Below are positions 24,511-34,225 of a stretch of DNA of 64,000 nt, in pieces. The notes under the pieces are model-generated. The model did no database searches, was not told the DNA's origin, and was given only the letters and a program-made list of their open reading frames with translations. The translations under genes and the position numbers were made by a program. Source of the DNA: Rubrobacter marinus (lineage in GTDB: Bacteria > Actinomycetota > Rubrobacteria > Rubrobacterales > Rubrobacteraceae); NCBI RefSeq assembly GCF_011492965.1, contig NZ_CP045121.1:1860001-1924000 (forward strand), in the 5' to 3' direction. Position 1 is the stretch's first letter; every line of letters begins with the position of its first letter.

Positions 24511-25623
24511 ATGGATCAACAGGTAGTCAAACTCGCCGAGGAGACGCTGGCGCGCCACGACGCGCTCACCAGGGAGCTCTCGGACCCGAACATCTACTCC
24601 GACCAGCGCCGCTACGCGGAGATCGCCAAGGAGCACTCCAGAATGCGGCGCGGGGCAGAGATGTCCCAGGCGCTGCTCGACGCCATACAGGAGGGCCGGG
24701 AGGCCCGCGAGCTCGTGGCGACGGCCGAGGACGCCGAGATGCGGGAGTTTCTCGCCGCGGAGGCCGAGGGGGCCGAGGAGAAGGTGGCGGAGCTCTCCGA
24801 GAAGATCCGCGTCGAGCTCGTCGACCGCGACCCGAACGACGACAAGGACGTGATCGTCGAGATCCGGGCGGGCGCGGGCGGCGACGAGGCGGCGCTCTTC
24901 GCGGGCGAGCTCGAGGAGATGTACTCGCGCTACGCTGATCGCCTGAACTACAAGCACAGGACCCTCTCCTCCAACCCGGCGGAGGTCGGGGGGTACAAGG
25001 AGGTCATCCTGGAGATCGAGGGCGACGGCGCCTACTCGGTCTTCAAGCACGAGGGCGGGACGCACCGCGTCCAGCGGGTCCCGAAGACGGAGAGCCAGGG
25101 GCGCATCCACACCTCCACGGCGACCGTCGCGGTCATGCCCGAGGCCGAGGACGTGGAGGTCGAGATCGGGCCGAACGACCTGGAGATCGACGTGTACCGC
25201 TCCAGCGGCCCCGGCGGCCAGAGCGTGAACACCACGGACTCGGCCGTAAGGATCACGCACAAGCCGACCGGCCTCGTAGTGACGTGCCAGAACGAGAAGA
25301 GCCAGCTCCAGAACAAGGAGCAGGCTTTACGCATCCTGAAGTCGCGCCTCCTGGAGCGCGAGATGGAGGAGCGGGCGAAGCAGGCGGGCGAGATGCGCCT
25401 CGCCCAGGTCGGGAGCGGCGACCGCTCCGCGAAGGTCCGCACCTACAACTTTCCCCAGGGCCGCATCACGGACCACCGGGTCGGCGTGACCTCGCACAAC
25501 CTGGAGAGCACGCTGGGCGGCGACCTCGAGGAGTTCACGAAGGCGCTCTCGGCCAAGGAGCGGGCCGAGAAGCTCGCGGCGGAGGCGAACGCGCCGGCTA
25601 GCGGCAATGGGGCGACGAGATAA
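24511..25623 (+). CDS. prfA: Peptide chain release factor 1
   Basis: 370 residues. The GGQ loop is in SSGPGGQSVNTTDSAVRITH, and the codon-recognition tripeptide is P-K-T in RVPKTESQGRIHTS (RF1-type PxT). RF1 releases peptides at UAA and UAG. ATG 24511. Its 3' end overlaps the prmC start by 17 bases, tying the factor to the enzyme that methylates its GGQ glutamine. Confidence 0.97.
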   Translation: MDQQVVKLAEETLARHDALTRELSDPNIYSDQRRYAEIAKEHSRMRRGAEMSQALLDAIQEGREARELVATAEDAEMREFLAAEAEGAEEKVAELSEKIRVELVDRDPNDDKDVIVEIRAGAGGDEAALFAGELEEMYSRYADRLNYKHRTLSSNPAEVGGYKEVILEIEGDGAYSVFKHEGGTHRVQRVPKTESQGRIHTSTATVAVMPEAEDVEVEIGPNDLEIDVYRSSGPGGQSVNTTDSAVRITHKPTGLVVTCQNEKSQLQNKEQALRILKSRLLEREMEERAKQAGEMRLAQVGSGDRSAKVRTYNFPQGRITDHRVGVTSHNLESTLGGDLEEFTKALSAKERAEKLAAEANAPASGNGATR

Positions 25624-26488
25624 AGTAGCGCGGGCGAGCGTCTACCGCACGGTCCGGGAGGCCGCCCTCAGGCTGAAGGAGGCCGGGGTGCCGGAGCCCG
25701 CGGCCTCCGCCGAGATCCTGATGGCCGAGCTCCTCGACCTGCGGCGCGGCAACCTGGCGTGGCGCGAGGAGCCCATGACCGAGGAGCAAGCCGCGACCTA
25801 CGAGGCCTGGATCCAACGCCGCCTCCGCCGCGAGCCCGTGCAGCGCATCCTCGGCTACACCTATTTCCGCAACCTCGAGCTCGACATCGACGAGCACTCG
25901 CTGATACCGCGCCCGGACACCGAGAGCGTGGTGAGCGTCGCCCTCACCCGCATCGACGAACGCGGGGGCTCGTGCCGCGTCCTCGACATCGGGACCGGCT
26001 CCGGCACCATCGCGGTGTCCATTGCCCAGGAGCGCCCCCGCTGCGAGGTGCACGCCACCGACATCTCCGAAGGCGCCCTTGAGGTAGCCCGCGCCAACGC
26101 GAAGAAGGCCGGCGTAAGGGTCCACCTCCACCACACAGATCTAACCGCCGGCCTCGACGCCCTGCGCGGGAGCGTCGAGGTGCTGGTCTCCAACCCGCCC
26201 TACATCACGAGCGCGGAGATCCCGGGCCTCGCCCCCGAGGTCCGCGACTGGGACCCGCGTTCCGCCCTCGACGGCGGCCCCGACGGGTTGGAGTTCTACC
26301 GGCGCATCTTCGAGGAGACGCCCCCGCTGCTGGCCGACGGGGCCGGCGTGGTGCTGGAGATAGGCCACGACCAGTCCCGTTCGGTCCTCGAACTGGGCCG
26401 GAGCAGGGGGTTCGTCCCCAGGGGCACCGCCCCGGATCTCACGGGTACGCCGCGAGTCGCCCTGCTGAAGTGGACGGGCGGCTCTTGA
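25607..26488 (+). CDS. prmC: Release factor glutamine N5-methyltransferase
   Basis: 293 residues. SAM-binding motif VLDIGTGSGTIAVSIAQERP, acidic loop ATDISEGALEVA, and the catalytic NPPY (VLVSNPPYITSAEIPGL), which binds the target glutamine. The N-terminal helical domain (EEQAATYEAWIQRRLRREPV) recognises release factors. Overlaps prfA and the tsaC-like gene, so translation is coupled. Confidence 0.96.
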   Translation: MGRRDKVARASVYRTVREAALRLKEAGVPEPAASAEILMAELLDLRRGNLAWREEPMTEEQAATYEAWIQRRLRREPVQRILGYTYFRNLELDIDEHSLIPRPDTESVVSVALTRIDERGGSCRVLDIGTGSGTIAVSIAQERPRCEVHATDISEGALEVARANAKKAGVRVHLHHTDLTAGLDALRGSVEVLVSNPPYITSAEIPGLAPEVRDWDPRSALDGGPDGLEFYRRIFEETPPLLADGAGVVLEIGHDQSRSVLELGRSRGFVPRGTAPDLTGTPRVALLKWTGGS

Positions 26489-27051
26489 GGACCGTCGCCC
26501 CTCGCGAGGCCGCCGAGCTCCTGCGCGGCGGCGGCGTCGGGCTCGTACCGACGGAGACGGTGGTAGGGCTCGTCGCCGGCGAGACGGGGCTCGACAGGCT
26601 CGCGGGGATCAAGGGCAGGGACCCGACGAAGCCCATAGCCTTGCTCTGCCCCTCGGCGGAGAGCGCCTTCGGGCTGGCGTCCCGCGTCCCGCCCGTCGCG
26701 GAGGCTCTGGCGCGCTCCCTGTGGCCGGGCCCCCTGACGCTCGTCCTGGATCGGGAGGACGGAGGTACGATCGGCGTCCGGGTCCCCGACCACCCGACGG
26801 TGCGAGAGCTGCTCGCCGAGTACGGTAGCCCCCTCTACGCCACGAGCGCCAACCCCGCCGGAGGCCCCGCTCCCGCCACCCTCGATGGGGTGGACCCGGT
26901 CATCCGGGAGAGCGCGGACTTCGCCGTCGCCGGCGAGTCGGGGGGCGGGGAGGCCTCCGCCGTCGTGGACCTCTCCGGGGGGCGGGCCAGGATCCTGAGG
27001 CCCGGAGCCGGGCTGGACGAGGCGACGCTCTCCCGCATGATGGAGGGGTAA
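26470..27051 (+). CDS. tsaC: Threonylcarbamoyl-AMP synthase (Sua5/YrdC/YwlC family)
   Basis: 193 residues, the single-domain YrdC length. It makes threonylcarbamoyl-AMP for tRNA t6A37. Visible are LVPTETVVGLVA, IKGRDPTKPIALLCPS (KxR motif for nucleotide binding), LWPGPLTLVLDRED, GVRVPDHPTVRELL and PLYATSANPAG. Start is GTG 26470 or TTG 26485; the latter overlaps the prmC stop as TTGA and would shorten the protein by five residues. Confidence 0.92.
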   Translation: MDGRLLRTVAPREAAELLRGGGVGLVPTETVVGLVAGETGLDRLAGIKGRDPTKPIALLCPSAESAFGLASRVPPVAEALARSLWPGPLTLVLDREDGGTIGVRVPDHPTVRELLAEYGSPLYATSANPAGGPAPATLDGVDPVIRESADFAVAGESGGGEASAVVDLSGGRARILRPGAGLDEATLSRMMEG

Positions 27052-27070
27052 ACCGCGTCACGGCGCCCGT

Positions 27071-27099
27071 TTGAGGCCGTACTGTGCAACGTTTATACT
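27071..27099 (+). promoter_or_regulatory. Promoter for glyA
   Basis: TTGAGG at 27071-27076 and TATACT at 27094-27099 with a 17-base spacer. Predicted transcription start near 27106, leaving a leader of about 132 nt before glyA. Confidence 0.75.
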
Positions 27100-27105
27100 C
27101 TGTCG

Positions 27106-27237
27106 GTCCGTCCGATCAGCAGGGGAAAGGCGTGGGGTACGGCACCATCTGCGGTACGCAACACCGTCGAGCACCGGGACGGAGAGCCCCTAACCCTGAA
27201 CGGCAAGTAAGTTTTACCGTGAACCGGAGGTAGAAGA
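27106..27237 (+). promoter_or_regulatory. Structured leader of glyA with possible pseudoknot
   Basis: TCCGTCC (27107-27113) pairs with GGACGGA (27177-27183). Inside lies a hairpin TAC-g-GCA...TGC-g-GTA around 27138-27156. AGGGG (27121-27125), inside the outer stem, can pair with CCCCT (27187-27191) outside it, which would make a pseudoknot. ACGG (27200-27203)/CCGT (27217-27220) forms a last hairpin just before the ribosome site CCGGAGG. The long leader and nested structure suggest metabolite or RNA-level control of glyA; class unknown. Confidence 0.45.
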
Positions 27238-28458
27238 ATGATAGGCCCGTACACTGAGGTTGATTCAGAGGTTCAGGCGGCGCTCGATGGTGAGCTGGAG
27301 CGTCAGAGAACGACGATCGAGTTGATCGCGAGCGAGAACTTTGCGTCTCCGGCGGTGCTTGCCGCGCAGGGCTCGGTGCTGACGAACAAGTACGCCGAGG
27401 GCTACCCCGGGAAGAGGTACTACGGGGGCTGCGAGCAGGTAGACAAGGTCGAGGTGCTCGCGATCGAGCGGGCCAAGGAGCTCTTCGGGGCTGAGAGCGT
27501 GAACGTGCAGCCGCACTCGGGGAGCCAGGCGAACGAGGCCGCGTACTCCGCCCTGATCGAGCCGGGCGACAAGGTCCTCTCGATGGATCTAGCGCACGGT
27601 GGGCACCTCACGCACGGGATGAAGATCAACTTCTCCGGCCGCATGTACGACTTCGTCCACTACGGGGTCGGCGAGGACGGCTACATCGACTACGACGAGG
27701 TCCGCGAGACGGCGCGCCGCGAGAAGCCGAAGCTCATCATCGCCGGGGCGAGCGCCTACCCGCGCATCATCGAGTTCGAGAAGTTCCGCGAGGTCGCCGA
27801 CGAGGTGGGGGCGTACTTTCTGACCGACATGGCGCACATCGCGGGGCTCGTCGCGGCCGGGATGCACCCGTCGCCGGTGCCCTTCTGCGAGATCGTCACG
27901 ACGACGACGCACAAGACGCTCCGGGGGGCGAGGGGCGGCATGATCCTGAGCCGCGAGCCCTTCGGCAAGAAGGTGAACAGCCGCGTCTTCCCGGGGATGC
28001 AGGGCGGCCCCTTGATGCACGCCATCGCCGGCAAGGCCGTCGCCTTCGGGGAGGCGCTGAGGCCGGACTTCAAGGACTACGCCCGGAAGATCGTGGAGAA
28101 CTCGCGGTCCCTTGCCGAAGGCTTGATGGAGGGCGAGATCAACCTCGTCTCCGGCGGGACGGACAACCACCTCATGCTCGTGGATCTGAGGGGGACGGGG
28201 ACGAACGGGAAGCAGCTCGAGCACGTCCTCGACGAGGTCGGGGTTACGTGCAACAAGAACATGATCCCGAACGACCCCGAGCCGCCGACGGTCACGAGCG
28301 GCGTGAGGCTCGGCACGGCCGCGATGACGACGCGCGGGATGGGGGAGGACGAGATGCGCGAGATCGCGGAGATCATCGTCGCCGCCGTGCGCGGGGAGAC
28401 CGAGGGGCTGCGTGACCGCGTCACCGCCCTCACGGACGCCTACCCGCTCTATGCCTGA
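27238..28458 (+). CDS. glyA: Serine hydroxymethyltransferase
   Basis: 406 residues. PLP enzyme that interconverts serine and glycine with tetrahydrofolate. [20 protein letters not shown] and [20 protein letters not shown] near the start, [20 protein letters not shown], and the PLP lysine in [16 protein letters not shown] are all intact. ATG 27238 with GGAGG upstream. It overlaps upp by eight bases, forming glyA-upp-comEB. Confidence 0.97.
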   Translation: MIGPYTEVDSEVQAALDGELERQRTTIELIASENFASPAVLAAQGSVLTNKYAEGYPGKRYYGGCEQVDKVEVLAIERAKELFGAESVNVQPHSGSQANEAAYSALIEPGDKVLSMDLAHGGHLTHGMKINFSGRMYDFVHYGVGEDGYIDYDEVRETARREKPKLIIAGASAYPRIIEFEKFREVADEVGAYFLTDMAHIAGLVAAGMHPSPVPFCEIVTTTTHKTLRGARGGMILSREPFGKKVNSRVFPGMQGGPLMHAIAGKAVAFGEALRPDFKDYARKIVENSRSLAEGLMEGEINLVSGGTDNHLMLVDLRGTGTNGKQLEHVLDEVGVTCNKNMIPNDPEPPTVTSGVRLGTAAMTTRGMGEDEMREIAEIIVAAVRGETEGLRDRVTALTDAYPLYA

Positions 28459-29095
28459 GGGGACGCTGGCCGAGAACCTCCGCGTCGTCGACGGCCCCCT
28501 GAGCCGCAACAAGCTCGCGACCCTGCGCGACGAGACCACCGGGACCCCCGAGTTCCGCCGCGCGATGCGCGAGCTCGCCCTCGTGATGGTCGCGGAGGCG
28601 ACGCGCTCGATGCCGACGCGGACGGTCCGGGTTCGCACCCCGCTCGTGGAGACGGAGGTGGAGGAGATCTCCGGCCCGGTCTGCCTCGTCCCCGTCCTCC
28701 GGGCGGGTCTCGGTATGCTCGACGGGGCGCTTGCCCTCCTCCCCGAGGCGACGGTCGGCTTCATGGGCCTTCAGCGGGACGAGGAGACCGCCGAGCCCGT
28801 CGAGTACTACGTCAACCTCCCGCAGAACATCGGGGACTACCTCGTGCTCGTCCTCGACCCGATGCTCGCGACGGGCGGGAGCCTCTCCGCGACGCTGACG
28901 AAGCTCAAGGAGTACGGGGCGACCTGGATCTCCTGCCTCCACGCCGTCTCCGCCGTGCCGGGCGTCGAGCGCGTGACGCGCGAGCACCCGGACGTGACCT
29001 TCTACACCGCCGCCCTCGACCCCGGGCTCGACGAGCGTTCGTTTATCGTGCCGGGCCTCGGCGACGCGGGGGACAGGTTGTATGGAACCCTTTAA
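28451..29095 (+). CDS. upp: Uracil phosphoribosyltransferase
   Basis: 214 residues, normal length. Salvages uracil to UMP with [24 protein letters not shown], the PRPP loop [20 protein letters not shown], and the uracil-site ending [17 protein letters not shown] are conserved. ATG 28451 overlaps the glyA stop region; a longer in-frame start at 28412 would lie well within glyA and is less likely. Confidence 0.96.
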   Translation: MPEGTLAENLRVVDGPLSRNKLATLRDETTGTPEFRRAMRELALVMVAEATRSMPTRTVRVRTPLVETEVEEISGPVCLVPVLRAGLGMLDGALALLPEATVGFMGLQRDEETAEPVEYYVNLPQNIGDYLVLVLDPMLATGGSLSATLTKLKEYGATWISCLHAVSAVPGVERVTREHPDVTFYTAALDPGLDERSFIVPGLGDAGDRLYGTL

Positions 29096-29594
29096 GGACC
29101 CGTCGGTGGACACCTCGGAGGGCCACGCCGCTCTCAAGAGGGCGCGCCCCTCGTGGGACGAGTACTTTATGCGCATTGCGCACGAGGTCGCGACCCGCTC
29201 GACGTGCCCGCGGCTCGCCGTCGGGGCGGTGGTCGTGCGCGACAAGCGCATCCTCACCACCGGCTACAACGGGAGCCCGTCCGGGATGCCGCACTGCGAC
29301 GACGTCGGGTGTTTGATCCGCATCGTCGACGGCCGCGAGAGCTGCCAGCGGACGCTCCACGCCGAGCAGAACGCCCTGATCCAGGCCGCCTACCACGGCG
29401 TCTCCGTGCGCGGCTCCGCCGTCTACTGCACCCACCAGCCCTGCCTCTTGTGCATCAAGATGATCATGAACGCGGGCGTCGAGGAGGTCTATTACGCCGG
29501 GGGCTACCCGGACGGGCTGGCGATGGAGCTCGCGAGCGAGGGCGGCCTCTCGGTGGTACGGCTCGGCGACGACCGCGAAGAAGCGCCCGGTTGA
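29082..29594 (+). CDS. comEB: dCMP deaminase (ComEB-like)
   Basis: 170 residues. Zinc deaminase motif: HAEQNALIQAA and, further on, CTHQPCLLCIKMI (HAE...PCxxC). RLAVGAVVVRDKRILTTGYN and GSPSGMPHCDDVGC are typical dCMP deaminase segments. Converts dCMP to dUMP for thymidylate synthesis. Overlaps upp by 14 bases. With glyA and upp it forms a one-carbon/pyrimidine unit. Confidence 0.93.
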   Translation: MEPFKDPSVDTSEGHAALKRARPSWDEYFMRIAHEVATRSTCPRLAVGAVVVRDKRILTTGYNGSPSGMPHCDDVGCLIRIVDGRESCQRTLHAEQNALIQAAYHGVSVRGSAVYCTHQPCLLCIKMIMNAGVEEVYYAGGYPDGLAMELASEGGLSVVRLGDDREEAPG

Positions 29595-29676
29595 GGGGCT
29601 GCGAGGCTCGCGGAGACGCCGCCCGTGCGCGGGAAGAAACCGCCGTTGTAGCGGGCTCGAAACAATTTGCAAGAAA

Positions 29677-29705
29677 TTGAAATACTTCGGAGCCTGGAGT
29701 AGTAT
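29677..29705 (+). promoter_or_regulatory. Promoter of the ATP synthase operon, likely leaderless
   Basis: TTGAAA at 29677-29682 and TAGTAT at 29700-29705 with exactly 17 bases between. The -10 box ends 7 bases before ATG 29713, so transcription should start at or next to the A of the first codon, and the first gene is probably translated from a leaderless message. Confidence 0.75.
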
Positions 29706-29712
29706 CTAGCCG

Positions 29713-29936
29713 ATGGCGGACACCAATTCGCGCGGGAACGGACGTGGGGGTAATGCGACCCGGTTTCTGGGCATCGGTTTTACTCTGGGGTTGATCCTGG
29801 GGCGCCGGTCCTCGCGGGCTTCGTTCTGGACAGGTTTGTCGGCACGCTCCCGCTCTTTCTTCTGGTCGGGGTTGCGATCGGCTTCGTCGGGAGCTTGTAC
29901 TACGTGCACAGGGCGATAAAGAGCCTGGGCGGTTGA
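29713..29936 (+). CDS. atpZ: AtpZ/AtpI-like small membrane protein; one apparent frameshift
   Basis: The frame starts FLGIGFTLGLILG and, after one missing base in the G run at 29799-29802, continues APVLAGFVLDRFVGTLPLFL and LLVGVAIGFVGSLYYVHRAI, ending KSLGG at TGA 29936. Repaired length is 74 residues with two membrane helices, matching AtpZ-type proteins that head ATP synthase operons and may help ion uptake or c-ring assembly. Probably leaderless. Its stop overlaps the next ATG (TGATG). Confidence 0.72.
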
Positions 29937-30372
29937 TGGGGCGCATTGGAAGCTGGCGTTTCTGTGCGCGGCATGGACGGCGGGGTTGGCCGTGCCGGTG
30001 GCCGCCCTGGTCTGGTACCTTTACGGCGGCTCGCACGCCGGGGCCTTGTCGTACGGGGTTGGGGTTGGGATCCTGAGCTTCGTCTCGACGGCGGTGACGG
30101 TCTCTTGGCTCCTCAGGGGGACGCGGGCCTGGGTGCTGGCGGGGGCCGGATCGTTCGTGGCGCGCTACGGGTTCGTCGCGGTGGCTCTGGGAGTCCCCGC
30201 GTACCTCGAGTCGTGGCCGGCGCTGGCGATGCTCGGCGGGTTCGCCGGGGTGTTTCTGGCCGAGAACGTGGTTCTCGTGCCGGTAGCGTTAAAGATGGCG
30301 GGAAACCTTGGAACGGACTACGGTGCGGGTGGCTCGGCGCCGGAGACAGAGGAACGAAGGGTGGAGGTTTGA
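29936..30372 (+). CDS. atpI: ATP synthase subunit I-like membrane protein; one apparent frameshift
   Basis: ATG 29936 gives MGRIGSW; one missing base near 29945-29955 then leads to LAFLCAAWTAGLAVPVAALV. Further helices are YGVGVGILSFVSTAVTVSWL, WVLAGAGSFVARYGFVAVAL and ALAMLGGFAGVFLAENVVLV. The repaired length of 145 residues with four membrane segments suits AtpI, which helps assemble the c ring. Sequence match is by position and topology more than motif. It overlaps atpB by one base. Confidence 0.65.
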
Positions 30373-31175
30373 TGGGCTTGTTGACGCTGGCACAGGTGAG
30401 TCAGGACGAGTTGAGGCACGAGATCCTGCACACGTGGGAGACCGCCAGGGAGACCTGGCACATACCGATACACCTCGGACCCATCGACATCTCCATAGAC
30501 AAGAGCGTGTGGTTCCTATTCATAGGGACGGCGCTCACGTTCCTCATACTCTTTGTGGGGAGCAGGATCCTCAGCACGCGGCCCGGCGCGTATCAGGTCA
30601 TCGTGGAGGAGCTCTACGGCTTCGGGCGCAGCTTCGGCGGTCAGGTCGGCGAGGAGGGGAAGAAGTGGTTCCCGTACACGCTCTCCCTCTTCGTGTTCAT
30701 CCTCGTGCTCAACCTTATAGGCCTCATCCCGACGAGCTACCCGGTCACCGCCAACATCTCGTTCACGATCGTGCTCGCGCTCATGACGTTCATCCTGACG
30801 CAGTACGAAGGCTTCCGGCGTAACGGCCCGGTGAGGTATCTGAAGAGCTTCGCCCCTCCGGGGTTGCCCGCCAAGCCGCTCATGGTGCCGCTGATGACGT
30901 TCCTGGAGATCTTGCAGGAGTTCACCAAGCCGCTGACGCTCGGGCTCCGGCTCTACGCCAACATCCTCGCGGGGCACTTGATCATCTTCGTCTTCCTCGG
31001 CCTTATCCTGTACTTCGGCCTGAGCGGCGTCGGGGCCATCGTGCCGTTGGTCTCGGTCCCGCTGGCGGTGGTCTTCTACGCTTTCGAGATCTTCGTGGCC
31101 GTCCTGCAGGCGTACATTTTCGCTATACTCACGCAGGTTTACATCGAACAGGCGATGTTCCGCGAGGACCACTAG
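30372..31175 (+). CDS. atpB: ATP synthase Fo subunit a
   Basis: 267 residues with about six membrane helices. The essential Arg is in KPLTLGLRLYANILAGHLII, the proton-path helix facing the c ring. The N terminus (WHIPIHLGPIDISIDKSVWF) is the usual subunit a opening. ATG 30372 with GGAGG upstream and overlap with atpI. Confidence 0.95.
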   Translation: MGLLTLAQVSQDELRHEILHTWETARETWHIPIHLGPIDISIDKSVWFLFIGTALTFLILFVGSRILSTRPGAYQVIVEELYGFGRSFGGQVGEEGKKWFPYTLSLFVFILVLNLIGLIPTSYPVTANISFTIVLALMTFILTQYEGFRRNGPVRYLKSFAPPGLPAKPLMVPLMTFLEILQEFTKPLTLGLRLYANILAGHLIIFVFLGLILYFGLSGVGAIVPLVSVPLAVVFYAFEIFVAVLQAYIFAILTQVYIEQAMFREDH

Positions 31176-31225
31176 GCCCTCGACCAAACAGGCGTAGCAA
31201 AAGCAGAAGAGAGGAGCGGTAATAC

Positions 31226-31510
31226 ATGGATATACTGGCGGCGGTTCAACCCTTGCTGGCCCTGCTACTCCAGGCGGACAACAGCGCGGACGGGCTCAAG
31301 TACGTCGGGACCGGCATCGCGGCCGGCACGGCGGTCATCGGGCCTGGGGCCGGGATGGGGTACCTGATCGGCCAGACCATAGCGTCGATCCACCGCCAGC
31401 CGGAGGCGTTCGACCAGACGAGGACCTTGATGTTCCTCGGCATCGGGCTCGTCGAGGCGTTCGCCCTCTACGGCATCGTCTTCGCCCTCCTCATCGCCTT
31501 CGTTCTTTAA
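31226..31510 (+). CDS. atpE: ATP synthase Fo subunit c
   Basis: 94 residues, two helices joined by the polar RQP loop (residues 57-59). The ion-binding carboxylate is Glu77 in GIGLVEAFALYG. No extra Gln/Ser sodium-binding pattern is seen, so protons are the likely coupling ion (inference). About 15 residues longer at the N terminus than the shortest homologues. ATG 31226 with AGAGAGGAG upstream. Confidence 0.95.
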   Translation: MDILAAVQPLLALLLQADNSADGLKYVGTGIAAGTAVIGPGAGMGYLIGQTIASIHRQPEAFDQTRTLMFLGIGLVEAFALYGIVFALLIAFVL

Positions 31511-31535
31511 GCAAGGCTAGAAAGGGGACGGGGAC

Positions 31536-32099
31536 ATGGTCGAGATGGTGGCTCAGCTAGACCCGACGGGTATCTTCGACATACCCAACACGAGGCTGAT
31601 CTTCTGGGAGGTCGTCGCCTTCCTGATCCTGCTGTTCCTGCTTATCCGGTACGTGTTCCCGCCGATCCGCAAGCAGATCCAGGACCGCCAGCGGGCGATC
31701 GAGGAGTCGATCGACGAGGCGGAGCGCACGCGCAGGGAGGCCCACGAGCTTCTGGCCGAGTACCGGCGCCAGATCGACGAGGCCCGCGGCGAGGCGCGCC
31801 AGATTCTGGACGAGTCGCGCAAGCAGGGCGAGGCCCAGCGCGAGCGGGCCAAGAAGGAGGCCCGTGAGGAGGCCGATAAGATCATCGAGCGGGCCCGCAA
31901 CGAGATCGGGCGCGAGCGCGAGGCCGCCCTCCGCGGCGTGCGCCAAGAGGTCGCCGACATGGTCGTCGTGGCCTCCGAGCGCGTCCTCAAGCGCTCCATC
32001 GAGCGCGACGACCACGATCGCTTGATCTCGGACGCTCTGGATAGCCTCGAGTCCGACGTCGCCACCTCCGGGGTCGGCGACGGGCGGGGCGGTAGGTAG
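31536..32099 (+). CDS. atpF: ATP synthase Fo subunit b
   Basis: 187 residues. One N-terminal membrane helix (LIFWEVVAFLILLFLLIRYV) followed by a long charged coiled coil (RQIQDRQ-type heptads through residue 150) that forms the peripheral stalk. The end is Gly-rich. Good GGGGACGGGG region before ATG 31536. Confidence 0.94.
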   Translation: MVEMVAQLDPTGIFDIPNTRLIFWEVVAFLILLFLLIRYVFPPIRKQIQDRQRAIEESIDEAERTRREAHELLAEYRRQIDEARGEARQILDESRKQGEAQRERAKKEAREEADKIIERARNEIGREREAALRGVRQEVADMVVVASERVLKRSIERDDHDRLISDALDSLESDVATSGVGDGRGGR

Positions 32100-32102
32100 C
32101 GT

Positions 32103-32642
32103 TTGAGCGCGGTATCGACCTACGCCGAGGCCCTCTTCGAGGCCGCCCGCGAGCGTGGGGAGCTCGAGGAGACGCTAGACAACCTCAGGGAATTTTTGGG
32201 TGCCCTGGATGAGAGCGAGGAGCTGAGGCTCTTCTTCTACGGCACCCAGATCCCGGAGAACCAGAAGCGGCGGGCCCTCGACGGGCTCACGGAGGGCATG
32301 ACGACCTCCACCACGAACTTCTTGAAGGTTCTCACGGACAACGACCGGACGGAGATCCTCGACGAGGTAACGCTGCGGTACGAGGATCTGGTCAAGGAGC
32401 ACCTCGGAAGGATCGAGGTCGACCTGACGACCGCGGTCGAGCTGACTCAGGGAGAACTCGACGAGGTAAAATCGCGGCTGGGCCGCATTCTGGACGGCAA
32501 GGACGTGGTCCTCGAGACCCACGTCGACCCCGAGCTGGTGGGCGGGGCGGTCTTCAGGTTCGGCGGCAGACAGGTAGACGGTAGCGTGCGGGGGCAGCTT
32601 GCGAGCCTCCGGGAAACCATGCACGAGAGAGGGGCAGTCTAG
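32103..32642 (+). CDS. atpH: ATP synthase F1 subunit delta
   Basis: 179 residues. [20 protein letters not shown] is the family's N-terminal signature, and [20 protein letters not shown] to [20 protein letters not shown] the C-terminal one. It joins the b stalk to alpha. TTG start at 32103, three bases after atpF; ends overlapping the atpA GTG by one base. Confidence 0.94.
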   Translation: MSAVSTYAEALFEAARERGELEETLDNLREFLGALDESEELRLFFYGTQIPENQKRRALDGLTEGMTTSTTNFLKVLTDNDRTEILDEVTLRYEDLVKEHLGRIEVDLTTAVELTQGELDEVKSRLGRILDGKDVVLETHVDPELVGGAVFRFGGRQVDGSVRGQLASLRETMHERGAV

Positions 32643-34222
32643 TGGGTAGGCTCAGGCCGGAGGAGATCTCCTCCATACTAAAGGGAGCCATAACGGATTA
32701 CGAGAACCGGGTCCGCACCGAGGAGGTGGGACAGGTTCTAGAGGTCGGGGACGGCATCGCGCGCGTCCACGGCCTGCAGAACGTGATGTATCAGGAGATG
32801 CTCGAGTTCGAGGACGCCCGTGGTAACAGGGTCATGGGGCTCGCCCTGAACCTCGAGGAGGACAACGTCGGCGTGATCGTCGCCGGCGACGACACGCACA
32901 TCCAGGAGGGCAATATCGTGCGGCGCACCGAGCGCCTCGCGAGCGTGCCCGTTGGCGGCGGCGTCCTGGGCCGCGTCATCGACGCTTTGGGCCGTCCGAT
33001 GGACGGGAAGGGCGAGATCGAGGCCGAGGACAACCTCCCCGTCGAGATCGTCGCGCCGGGCATCATCAAGCGCCAGCCGGTGAAGCAGCCCCTCCAGACG
33101 GGCATCAAGGCGATCGACGCGATGATCCCGATCGGCCGGGGACAGCGCGAGCTCGTGATCGGCGACCGGAAGACGGGCAAGACCTCGATCCTGCTCGACA
33201 CGATCATCAACCAGGCCAACCAGGACGTGAAGTGCATCTACGTCGCCGTCGGCCAGAAGGACTCCTCGGTCGCGGGCGTCGTCTCGTCGCTGGAAGAGGC
33301 CGGGGCGATGGACTACACCACCATCGTGAACGCCTCCGCCTCCCAGTCGGCGACGCTGCAGTACCTCGCCCCCTACGCGGGCTGCGCCATCGGCGAGTTC
33401 TTCATGAACCAGGGCCAGGACGCGCTGGTGATCTACGACGACCTCTCCAAGCACGCGGTCGCGTACCGGCAGATGATGCTCCTGTTGAGGCGTCCGCCGG
33501 GCCGCGAGGCGTACCCGGGCGACGTCTTCTACCTCCACTCGCGCCTCCTGGAGAGGGCCGCGAAGCTCTCGGACGACGCGGGCGGCGGGTCCCTGACGGC
33601 GCTGCCGGTCATCGAGACCAAGGCGGGGGACATCTCGTCTTACATCCCGACGAACGTCATCTCGATCACGGACGGGCAGATCTTCCTCGAGGGCGACCTG
33701 TTCAACGCGGGCCAGCGCCCGGCGATCGACACCGGCAACTCGGTGAGCCGGGTCGGTTCCTCGGCCCAGATCAAGGCGATGAAGAGCGTGGCGGGCACGC
33801 TGCGGCTCGACCTGAACCAGTACCAGGAGCTGGCGAGCTTCGCCCAGTTCGGGAGCGACCTGGACAAGGCGACGCAGCAGACGCTGAACCGCGGCGAGCG
33901 CCTGACGTCCATCCTGAAGCAGCAGGAGCGCGACCCGATGCCGGTAGAGGAGCAGGTGGTCGTGCTCTACGCCGCCTCCAACGGCTACCTCGACGAGGTG
34001 GACAACGATTCCGTCGGCGACTGGGAGCGCCAGTTCCGCGACTACATGCGCGACAGTCACGGCGAGATCCTGGACGGCATCCGCGACTCCCAGCAGCTCT
34101 CCGACGAGAACGAGGGGAGCTTGAAGGAGGCCATCGAGCACTTCAACCAGAACTACGAATCGCAGGCGACCCAGCTCGTGGACGCCTCGGCCGGTACCTC
34201 CGACGAGGACGGGGAGAGCTAG
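32642..34222 (+). CDS. atpA: ATP synthase F1 subunit alpha
   Basis: 526 residues. Walker A reads [15 protein letters not shown] (Gln usual at the Lys position). The Arg finger region [20 protein letters not shown] and [12 protein letters not shown] are conserved. Non-catalytic nucleotide-binding subunit. Extended acidic C-terminal tail. GTG start overlapping atpH. Confidence 0.96.
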   Translation: MGRLRPEEISSILKGAITDYENRVRTEEVGQVLEVGDGIARVHGLQNVMYQEMLEFEDARGNRVMGLALNLEEDNVGVIVAGDDTHIQEGNIVRRTERLASVPVGGGVLGRVIDALGRPMDGKGEIEAEDNLPVEIVAPGIIKRQPVKQPLQTGIKAIDAMIPIGRGQRELVIGDRKTGKTSILLDTIINQANQDVKCIYVAVGQKDSSVAGVVSSLEEAGAMDYTTIVNASASQSATLQYLAPYAGCAIGEFFMNQGQDALVIYDDLSKHAVAYRQMMLLLRRPPGREAYPGDVFYLHSRLLERAAKLSDDAGGGSLTALPVIETKAGDISSYIPTNVISITDGQIFLEGDLFNAGQRPAIDTGNSVSRVGSSAQIKAMKSVAGTLRLDLNQYQELASFAQFGSDLDKATQQTLNRGERLTSILKQQERDPMPVEEQVVVLYAASNGYLDEVDNDSVGDWERQFRDYMRDSHGEILDGIRDSQQLSDENEGSLKEAIEHFNQNYESQATQLVDASAGTSDEDGES

Positions 34223-34225
34223 ACC

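Noticed and set aside
27106..27237. Known riboswitch class (glycine, ZTP, THF, c-di-AMP) in the glyA leader
   Set aside because: I compared the sequence with the consensus cores I remember and found no convincing match; only the structure is reported.
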